From Oceanisphaera pacifica (GTDB taxonomy: Bacteria; Pseudomonadota; Gammaproteobacteria; Enterobacterales; Aeromonadaceae), in the NCBI RefSeq assembly GCF_017498065.1, contig NZ_JAGDFX010000003.1:1-64000 (forward strand): a DNA stretch of 64,000 nt. Direction: 5' to 3'. Position numbers and translations under genes: made by a program. The notes beneath the pieces were generated by a model. The model saw only the letters and a program-made list of their open reading frames with translations, was not told the DNA's origin and did no database searches. Of this stretch, positions 57,978 through 64,000 are shown one piece after another (the first letter of the stretch is position 1; every line of letters begins with the position of its first letter).

Positions 57978-58847
57978 ATGAAGCGCATTTTGTTGTTTAT
58001 TGCAACCAACTTGGCCGTAGTATTGGTGCTGGGCGTGGTGCTGAACATTGTGTTTTCAATGCTAGGCATAGACCGCAATAGCATTGGCGGCTTATTAGTT
58101 TTTTGTGCGATATTTGGTTTTGGCGGCTCTTTTATCTCACTGCTTATTTCAAAGTGGATGGCCAAGCGCGCCTACAATGTACAAGTGATTGATCAGCCGC
58201 GTAACGAAGTAGAGCACTGGTTGCTGACCACAGTCACGCGTCAGGCACAGCAAGCCGGCATTGGCATGCCAGAAGTGGGCATTTATCATTCAGGCGATAT
58301 GAACGCCTTTGCCACAGGTGCTAGCCGCAATAGCTCATTAGTGGCGGTATCCAGTGGCTTAATGAGCAGCATGAGTCGTGATGAAGCCGAAGCCGTATTA
58401 GCCCATGAAGTAAGCCACATCGCCAACGGCGACATGGTGACCATGACCTTACTGCAAGGCGTAGTAAACACCTTTGTGATGTTCTTTGCCCGTATTATTG
58501 CCAATATTATTAGCAGCGCCATGAGCCGCGATGACGAAGAGGGCGGTGGCTTAGGTGGCCTTGCCTATTTTGGTGTGGTAATGGTGCTAGAATTAGTGTT
58601 TGGCATGTTGGCGTCCATTATCGTGATGTGGTTTAGCCGCTACCGCGAATACCGTGCTGACGAAGGCTCTGCACGTTTAGTGGGCAAAGAAAAAATGATT
58701 GCCGCATTGCAGCGCTTAGGCCAAGGCTCACAAGCGGAGTTAGAAGGCTCATTAGCCGCCTTTGGTATTACCGGCCGCGGCAGCAGCGAGCTGTTCATGA
58801 GTCACCCACCGCTAGAAAAGCGCATTCAAAGCCTGCGCAATCTATAA
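57978..58847 (+). CDS. htpX: Membrane zinc protease HtpX
   Basis: An inner-membrane M48 protease that degrades damaged membrane proteins. The 289-residue protein has two N-terminal helices (about 5-25 and 33-55), the zinc motif [15 protein letters not shown] near residue 139, hydrophobic segments near 155-180 and 195-215, and the third ligand in [12 protein letters not shown] near 221. AAGGAAAGG precedes the ATG. A hairpin terminator follows. Confidence 0.95.
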   Translation: MKRILLFIATNLAVVLVLGVVLNIVFSMLGIDRNSIGGLLVFCAIFGFGGSFISLLISKWMAKRAYNVQVIDQPRNEVEHWLLTTVTRQAQQAGIGMPEVGIYHSGDMNAFATGASRNSSLVAVSSGLMSSMSRDEAEAVLAHEVSHIANGDMVTMTLLQGVVNTFVMFFARIIANIISSAMSRDDEEGGGLGGLAYFGVVMVLELVFGMLASIIVMWFSRYREYRADEGSARLVGKEKMIAALQRLGQGSQAELEGSLAAFGITGRGSSELFMSHPPLEKRIQSLRNL

Positions 58848-58870
58848 AACAACGCTGTACGCCATACGTC

Positions 58871-58900
58871 AAAACACCGCCAACAATGGCGGTGTTTTTG
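58871..58900. terminator. Terminator after htpX
   Basis: AAAACACCGCC and GGCGGTGTTTTT form a stem around AACAAT, with a T-run. Confidence 0.88.
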
Positions 58901-58911
58901 TTTATCTAACC

Positions 58912-58952
58912 GCGTAAGGCGTATAGCGAACCGTATTTTTTAAGCTTGGTGC
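58912..58952. repeat. 41-base direct repeat, left copy
   Basis: Begins GCGTAAGGCGTATAGCGAAC and ends TTTTTTAAGCTTGGTGC. An identical 41-base copy is at 59319-59359. The two flank the second copy of the dispersed element. Confidence 0.9.
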
Positions 58953-58970
58953 CGTACGTTTTGAATCTTT

Positions 58971-59246
58971 TGTAGATACTCTGTTGGACGTCAAGGCTTT
59001 GCACTATATTGTTATGCGCCCTTATTTCGTCTTTGCGAGCGTAGCGCGGCAATCCATTTGTAAGAAAGCGCTACGTCTAACGCTGACCGCGTTACATTAA
59101 AGAAAAGTGCGGTTTTGCTTTTTCGTCAGGCGCTCAGCGTAAAGCGTACGGCTGCTTGTTAGATGGATTGCCGCGTCGTTGCACTCCTCGCAATGACCAA
59201 AGGGGGGCTCTGGCTTTTCGTAGGGGCGAATTTATTCGCACAAAAA
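58971..59246. repeat. Dispersed intergenic repeat element, copy 2
   Basis: Same start (TGTAGATACTCTGTTGGACG) and end (GTAGGGGCGAATTTATTC) as copy 1 at 13608-13984, but shorter because the central AAGCCGGAAGC-type segment is missing. The internal inverted repeat around CGCGGCAATCCAT is kept. A further palindrome, GGTCGAATGAATTCGACC, lies just outside at 59267-59284. No gene. Confidence 0.85.
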
Positions 59247-59318
59247 CCATGGCACGGCTTAAAATCGGTCGAATGAATTCGACCTTACACACGATTGTTT
59301 AGCATGCAGCTGTACACG

Positions 59319-59359
59319 GCGTAAGGCGTATAGCGAACCGTATTTTTTAAGCTTGGTGC
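59319..59359. repeat. 41-base direct repeat, right copy
   Basis: Identical to 58912-58952 over 41 bases, including the six-T run. It lies 20 bases before the 3' end of the chemoreceptor gene. Confidence 0.9.
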
Positions 59360-59379
59360 TTGGCGCCGGGCGCTCGGCG

Positions 59380-60504
59380 CTATTTATCGTTAATCAAACG
59401 CCGCAATCTTGTCATTACATCCAAATTATTATCTTCCATGGCGGTTAACGCAGCTAACGCATCGTCATTGCGTTGCTCATAATGCGCCTGTACCGCCTCT
59501 TTAGCATACAGATGCACTAACCGGTGTGGCTCTTCAATGCCTGCAAAGTCTAATTGATTGGCATAATGTTCGCGGCCACTGCCCTGATAATACCACTCCC
59601 CCAAACGGCACTGAGTTTCATCGGGCAACGAGTCTAGAGAAACTGTCGATAAGCCCGATAAAACTTGATACACAGTAAGCTTAATTTCTAACTCTTCAAG
59701 ATTCGCCAACTCAATTTCCGACAACATAGCCGCATTACCCAAGGCCCCAGAAGACGCATTAGCCAGCTCAATTAGCGTTAATAAGCGGGTTCGTGCCGTT
59801 TCTGCTTCTTGTGCAAGTTCCTCTATCTCGCTACTATTTTCTCGGCTCACACCGGCGACCGCCACGGTTTGATTACGAATGCGCGCAATCACAGAGTCAA
59901 TTTCTTTAGTGGCATCACTGGTGCGCGACGCTAAACTGCGCACCTCAGTTGCTACCACACTAAAACCTCGACCATGTTCACCGGCACGCGCCGCCTCAAT
60001 ACTGGCATTCAGCGCTAATAAAGATGTTTGATCAGAGACACCATCAATTACATGCACTAAGTCAGTAATGCCATGGGTGTCCGACTCCAGAGAGTTCATC
60101 TGCTGCGCCGACTCCATTACATGGGATTTAGCTTCGTTTAGTTGCTCCACTAAAGTATGCATTCCATCACGTACATGCTCAGACTCATCACGGGTTGTGA
60201 GCGCTTCATCACGTCGCGTGCCCAGCATTTGCGATAGCTCTGCAAATGACCCTTTAAGCTCAGAGAGTGAGTGACCAAATTGCCCCAAGCCCGACATTAA
60301 TTTATGGCCCAAATACAGCTGACTTTTAGCAGACTGCAGCTCAGCTTCTTGCTCACCTAGCTGCAACTCTAATTGCTGCTTTTCAGCAATCAACCGCTGT
60401 ATTTCTTGCTGAGAGTGACTTAATTGATCAGAAAGCTGCGCCGCCTTCTTTTTTACTCGCATTAAAAAACATGCATCGCCTCTATTACTGCCGCTCTCTG
60501 CCAC
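59380..60504 (-). CDS. Soluble methyl-accepting chemotaxis protein with CZB-like domain
   Basis: A cytoplasmic receptor of about 374 residues with no membrane helix. An N-terminal coiled coil (about 20-70) precedes a short signalling domain with the hairpin tip [28 protein letters not shown] near 165-195. The C-terminal part resembles the chemoreceptor zinc-binding (CZB) domain, with [10 protein letters not shown] near 300 and [11 protein letters not shown] near 324. The first-helix histidine of CZB is missing (that segment has no His). GTG 60504 has TAAGGTG upstream; the frame opens at 60513 and M at 60462 is another option. Confidence 0.82.
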   Translation of the reverse strand: MAESGSNRGDACFLMRVKKKAAQLSDQLSHSQQEIQRLIAEKQQLELQLGEQEAELQSAKSQLYLGHKLMSGLGQFGHSLSELKGSFAELSQMLGTRRDEALTTRDESEHVRDGMHTLVEQLNEAKSHVMESAQQMNSLESDTHGITDLVHVIDGVSDQTSLLALNASIEAARAGEHGRGFSVVATEVRSLASRTSDATKEIDSVIARIRNQTVAVAGVSRENSSEIEELAQEAETARTRLLTLIELANASSGALGNAAMLSEIELANLEELEIKLTVYQVLSGLSTVSLDSLPDETQCRLGEWYYQGSGREHYANQLDFAGIEEPHRLVHLYAKEAVQAHYEQRNDDALAALTAMEDNNLDVMTRLRRLINDK

Positions 60505-60845
60505 ATGGTACACCTTAGGGGGATCGCTTTATCGCTATAGACAATATGAAGAGTTAGAGCGGCACTTAATTGTCATTTGGTATGCGTATTTAAGCATGAA
60601 GTGCGGCCTAGGTGCGAGAATTATGTGTGAGCCATATTAATGCTCCACTTCTCAGTTTTGTATATAGACGTTACGTTAGTGGAAGTAATCTACGGGTTTA
60701 TTGCCTAGTGTCGATAATGAAAGGGCGGAAGAGTGTGCGGTTGAAATGAGGGTTGAGAGCAGTAAATTTTAAAATAAATGTCACCAATTTTCATCTGCTG
60801 CGTCAAATCTTATAAGAACCCCAAATGTTGATGAGAGAGCCTGCG
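60505..60845. promoter_or_regulatory. Spacer with a candidate ECF-type promoter
   Basis: No gene. TGTCAC at 60779-60784, a 16-base spacer and CGTC at 60801-60804 fit the -35/-10 layout used by many ECF sigma factors (TGTxxC-N16-CGTC). It lies about 40 bases before the sigma-factor start, which suggests autoregulation. Confidence 0.45.
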
Positions 60846-61565
60846 ATGTCTTATCCAAAAAATAAAGTGCCAGTCCCGCTTATTAAACTCACAGATGTGT
60901 GCTTACTTGAACGGGCACAGCGTGGTGAAGGGGCGGCTTTTGAATTAATAGTGCGTCGTCATAATCGATCGCTATTTCGGGCGGCAAGGGGAGTGCTAAG
61001 GGATGAGGGTTGGGCACAAGAAGCGGTGCAAGAGGCTTATTTAAGTGCTTTTAAAAATATGGATTCTTATCAAGGGCGGGCATCACTCAAAACTTGGTTA
61101 ACGCGCATTGTTATTAACCAGGCTATCAGTATTAAGCGCCGACAGCGCCCTGAGGTGTCGTTGGATGAGAATGTCATTCAACTTAATAGCCCTCAATCTG
61201 AGCAGAGCCAGGCGGTGAGCAATATGAGCGACAGCCACACTCCAGAAGCGGCGGTTAACCAGCAAGAAGCGAAGACTTTTTTAGAGGCGGCCATCCGGCG
61301 CTTACCAGAAAATTATCGCAGTGTATTTATGTTGCGAGTTGTTGAAGAGATGTCTGTAGTTGATAGCGCTTATTGCTTAGGCATAACAGAGGCGGCGGTT
61401 AAAAAGCGTTTATCACGAGCTCGAGCAATGCTGCGTACCGATCTGATACAACAAGCAGAAAGCCAAGTGACAGATACCTTTGAATTTGCGGGTAAGCGTT
61501 GTGATGCGGTTACTGCACATGTAATGACAGAGCTAGTTTGTTTGGGAATAGTTAGGCCTGAATAA
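60846..61565 (+). CDS. ECF-type RNA polymerase sigma factor
   Basis: A 239-residue sigma-70 family protein. Region 2 reads LIVRRHNRSLFRAARGVL and AQEAVQEAYLSAFKNMDSY; region 4 reads AIRRLPENYRSVFMLRVVEEMSV and ITEAAVKKRLSRARAML. The linker is long and polar (about residues 115-150), and a C-terminal tail has FEFAGKRCDAVTAHVM, a motif seen after region 4 in one ECF group. I prefer ATG 60846 (GAGAGAG upstream) to 60825. The next gene encodes a secreted protein; no anti-sigma gene is seen. Confidence 0.88.
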   Translation: MSYPKNKVPVPLIKLTDVCLLERAQRGEGAAFELIVRRHNRSLFRAARGVLRDEGWAQEAVQEAYLSAFKNMDSYQGRASLKTWLTRIVINQAISIKRRQRPEVSLDENVIQLNSPQSEQSQAVSNMSDSHTPEAAVNQQEAKTFLEAAIRRLPENYRSVFMLRVVEEMSVVDSAYCLGITEAAVKKRLSRARAMLRTDLIQQAESQVTDTFEFAGKRCDAVTAHVMTELVCLGIVRPE

Positions 61566-61606
61566 TATGGCAGCTGTTCTCGCTTTTGAAGCAGAAGGAG
61601 AACCCC

Positions 61607-62239
61607 ATGAAAAATACAAAGTTATATTTAGCGATAATGATGGCTGTCTTTACAGCTGGGCCGATATGGGCCGCTGATGTAGAGCGAACAGCTCATGCGC
61701 AACACGAGCAAGGTGTAGTGAATATGTTTGGTGGTGCCGTTTATACAGGAGAGCCAGCATTGGCCGTTACTGCGGCATTAATTAAAGCTGGGGGTGGTGC
61801 GGAGCATTTTAGTTTTGCTAGTGCTTTGGTGGCTATGTTGGGTGAAGAGACGGTTAATAGTGAAGTTGCCAAACTCACCAAGCAATATGGTGAAGATGAG
61901 GTAAATACCTTTATTAGTGGTATGGATGCAGCAATTGGTTATGCAATAAACCGCGTTACTGATGCGGGCATTACTTTGCCGGAGCCGGCTGATCTGACTG
62001 GAGTGGCGTTAGCGAAAACCTTAGTAGAAGCGGGTACGGCACCGGATGGCGTTTTTTGGAGTGGGTACCTGTTTGATAAGGCGCTTTCTAATAAAATTCA
62101 TAATCAGGTAATGGCTGATATCAATGCAAATATTAGTTATGAAGATGACAAAATAACGCATAAAATCCTGAATCAAGCAATGTATGACGTGGCTCAAGCG
62201 TTAGCAATGACAGATGTAAAGTTGGCTGATTTGCATTAA
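61607..62239 (+). CDS. Secreted protein of unknown function downstream of the ECF sigma factor
   Basis: A 210-residue protein with a clear signal peptide (MKNTKLYLAIMMAVFTAGPIW, cut near WAA/DVE). The mature part is mostly helical, with no cysteine and a His-rich start (HAQHEQG). I recognise no family. AGAAGGAGAACCCC precedes the ATG at 61607. It follows the sigma-factor gene by 41 bases and is probably co-transcribed, so it may be its target or partner. A terminator follows. Confidence 0.75.
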   Translation: MKNTKLYLAIMMAVFTAGPIWAADVERTAHAQHEQGVVNMFGGAVYTGEPALAVTAALIKAGGGAEHFSFASALVAMLGEETVNSEVAKLTKQYGEDEVNTFISGMDAAIGYAINRVTDAGITLPEPADLTGVALAKTLVEAGTAPDGVFWSGYLFDKALSNKIHNQVMADINANISYEDDKITHKILNQAMYDVAQALAMTDVKLADLH

Positions 62240-62262
62240 TAAATGCTAGTTTTCTATCAGAG

Positions 62263-62296
62263 GCAGCTTGGTATATTTAATACCAAGCTGCTTTTT
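62263..62296 (+). terminator. Terminator after the secreted-protein gene
   Basis: GCAGCTTGGTAT and ATACCAAGCTGC form a perfect 12-base stem with a short loop, followed by five T residues. Confidence 0.92.
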
Positions 62297-62424
62297 CATT
62301 TGTACTAGTAAGGGGAGGCGGCCACGGGGCACGCGCCCCCGCTTGGCCTCACCAGCAATAGACATTAATCGTTGGGCTCGTAAGCGATTACGACGACCGC
62401 CTCGTGTTAGGTGTATCTTATTTA

Positions 62425-64000
62425 TTAGCTGCCGATAATGCCGCCGTCTTCTTTGGTGATCATCATAACGCTAGAGCGAGGAGTGTGGTTACCTCCAAAT
62501 GGAAAGTGAGAGCCTGCTAAGTCTTCTCCTGGGTGCTGTACCCCTACAAATAATGTTTTGTTGTCTGGCGTAAAAGCAAGGCCGGTGATCTCACAGGCGA
62601 TAGGCCCGGTTAAAAAGCGCCGTACCTCTCCTGTTGTTGGGTCGGCACAAAGCATTTGGTTATTGCCTTGGCCGGCAAAGTCACCTTGGTTAGAGTATTT
62701 GCCGTCTGTTTGAATCCACAGCCGACCTGCGTTATCAAAGCCGATGCCATCGGGGCTGTTAAACATATTATCGGCATTAATATTCTCTGAACCTGCATAT
62801 ATGTCTTGATGTACGGTAGGGTTACCGGCAAGTAAAAATAGATCCCAGTTAAAGGTGTCGTCTGTATGATGCCCATGGCTTGGCTGCCAGCGAATAATTT
62901 GACCGTAGTGATTGTTCGCTCTGGGGTTAGGGCCGTTGATAGCTTGGTTATCTAGCACGCCACGATTTTTATTATTAGTGAGAGTACAAAAAACTATGGG
63001 CTCGGTAGGGTGTGCTGCTACCCACTCGGGTCTATCCATGGTGGTGGCACCCACTTGTGTGGCGGCAAGACGAGCATGAATTAACACCTCAGCTTGGCTG
63101 TTAAAACCACTTTCAGGTGTGATCCCGTGCTCACCTAATATTAGGGGCAGCCACTCTCCGGTGCCAGATAACTCGCCGCCACTGGCGCTGTTAAAACGTG
63201 CGACATATAAGGTGCCTTCATCCAGTATATTTTTGTTTGCTTCATTATTATTAGGGTCAAATTTATTATGACTCACAAAGCGATAAATATGCTCCCCGCG
63301 CTCGTCGTCACCTAAATACACAACTACATGGCCACTTTTATCGATAACGAGCTCGGCATTTTCATGTTTAAAACGCCCTAATGCAGTGCGCTTGATGGGG
63401 GTTGAAGTTGGATCTTGTGGGTCAATTTCGACCACCCAGCCAAAGCGATTACTTTCATTAGGGTTTTTTGCGACATCAAATCTGTCATCAAACAGGTGCC
63501 ATTGCCAACCCGCGTCTTCTGTTCCTATGCCGTAGCGTGCTTGGGCTGGGGTGATGTGAGCGGATTGCTGGCTGCCAAAGTAGCCGTGTACGTTCTCTTC
63601 ACAGGTTAAATAGGTGCCCCAAGGTGTCATGCCATTGGCGCAATTATTAAAAGTACCTAATACGCGCTCGCCGTTGGGATCGGCCTGAGTATGCAGCAAT
63701 GGGTGACCTTTAGCGGGGCCACTAATAGCCATGGGGGTGTTGGCGTGAACGCGGCGATTATATCGGCCATCTTTTTCTACCTGCCAACCTTGGGGGCCAT
63801 TTTTTAAAGTAAGCACAGACACGCCCTGAGCGGCCTGGGCTTTGGCTACATCTTGGGTAGACATTTTCTGACCCTGGTGCTCAAACATCAGTTCGTAGTT
63901 ACAATACTCGTTATTGACCACTAAAATAGCGGTTTCTTCATCTAACGAGAAAAAGCTCATGCCATCGTTGTTATCACCAAACTGTTTTAACTGATCAGTG
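62425..64000 (-). CDS. PhoX/DUF839-family protein (5' end beyond the window)
   Basis: A PhoX-type protein, cut by the right edge: the frame stays open from the methionine at 63960 to base 64000, so the true start is outside. About 525 residues are visible. Family signatures are FNNCANGMTPWGTYLTCEEN (near 63590-63650), FGWVVEIDP, and the C-terminal SPDGIGFDNAGRLWIQTDG and GVQHPGED. PhoX enzymes are Tat-exported Ca/Fe alkaline phosphatases, but many DUF839 members are uncharacterised. It converges with the secreted-protein gene. Confidence 0.85.
   Translation of the reverse strand, partial: TDQLKQFGDNNDGMSFFSLDEETAILVVNNEYCNYELMFEHQGQKMSTQDVAKAQAAQGVSVLTLKNGPQGWQVEKDGRYNRRVHANTPMAISGPAKGHPLLHTQADPNGERVLGTFNNCANGMTPWGTYLTCEENVHGYFGSQQSAHITPAQARYGIGTEDAGWQWHLFDDRFDVAKNPNESNRFGWVVEIDPQDPTSTPIKRTALGRFKHENAELVIDKSGHVVVYLGDDERGEHIYRFVSHNKFDPNNNEANKNILDEGTLYVARFNSASGGELSGTGEWLPLILGEHGITPESGFNSQAEVLIHARLAATQVGATTMDRPEWVAAHPTEPIVFCTLTNNKNRGVLDNQAINGPNPRANNHYGQIIRWQPSHGHHTDDTFNWDLFLLAGNPTVHQDIYAGSENINADNMFNSPDGIGFDNAGRLWIQTDGKYSNQGDFAGQGNNQMLCADPTTGEVRRFLTGPIACEITGLAFTPDNKTLFVGVQHPGEDLAGSHFPFGGNHTPRSSVMMITKEDGGIIGS

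Overview
The window reads as ordinary chromosome of a marine, respiring gammaproteobacterium. Gene density is high, base composition is moderate, and the gene set is typical: uvrB, fabB next to mnmC, purEK, asnS, ppsA opposite ppsR, bioA opposite bioBFCD, htpX, and a TMAO respiration operon (torECAD). Sodium- and proton-coupled transporters are frequent. A member of the Aeromonadales (Oceanisphaera/Oceanimonas/Zobellella type) is my best guess, from gene content and from the abundant short intergenic repeats. This is inference, not a database match.

Layout. 0-5 kb: yedE-yedF (selenium/sulfur handling), the convergent nagB-nagA-yciH cluster, a 580-base spacer with a symmetric cluster of DnaA-box-like sites, and tRNA-Asn. 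5-14 kb: uvrB, a CreA-like lipoprotein, corA, two exported proteins of unknown role, mnmC opposite fabB. 14-22 kb: mobA, an MFS carrier, a periplasmic ATP-dependent DNA ligase, an NRDE protein, a sodium:solute symporter with a 43-residue partner gene and an unusual leader, then purEK. 22-31 kb: a gene-free hairpin-rich region, a Cys-synthase-fold enzyme, an AraC regulator opposite an SBF-type carrier, an envelope/stress group (BON protein, DUF1328 protein), a CLCA_X protein, cobO, a GST and small proteins. 31-39 kb: K+/H+ antiporter, rhodanese-like protein, YtoQ, nucleobase permease, ppsR and ppsA. 39-52 kb: queC, a two-gene periplasmic sensor plus GGDEF-EAL module that resembles PruR-DcpA, torECAD, asnS, and a membrane diguanylate cyclase. 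52-59 kb: the biotin locus with a BirA operator, and htpX. 59-64 kb: a soluble chemoreceptor with a CZB-like domain, an ECF sigma factor with a secreted partner, and a PhoX-family protein cut by the right edge.

The most interesting parts are (i) the Cys-free SUOX-fold protein overlapping a dual GGDEF-EAL gene, which fits pterin-responsive c-di-GMP control; (ii) the symporter leader, which carries a 9-codon peptide whose Shine-Dalgarno can pair with a downstream CACCTCC sequence in the same RNA; (iii) the DnaA-box cluster beside tRNA-Asn; (iv) several families of intergenic repeats, one of which supplies the mobA stop codon and another of which separates torA from torD; and (v) an ECF sigma factor with no visible anti-sigma gene and a candidate self-promoter.

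Three genes or leader ORFs too short for a 60-residue cutoff were found by reading: torE (54 aa), the symporter partner (43 aa) and the leader peptide (9 aa).
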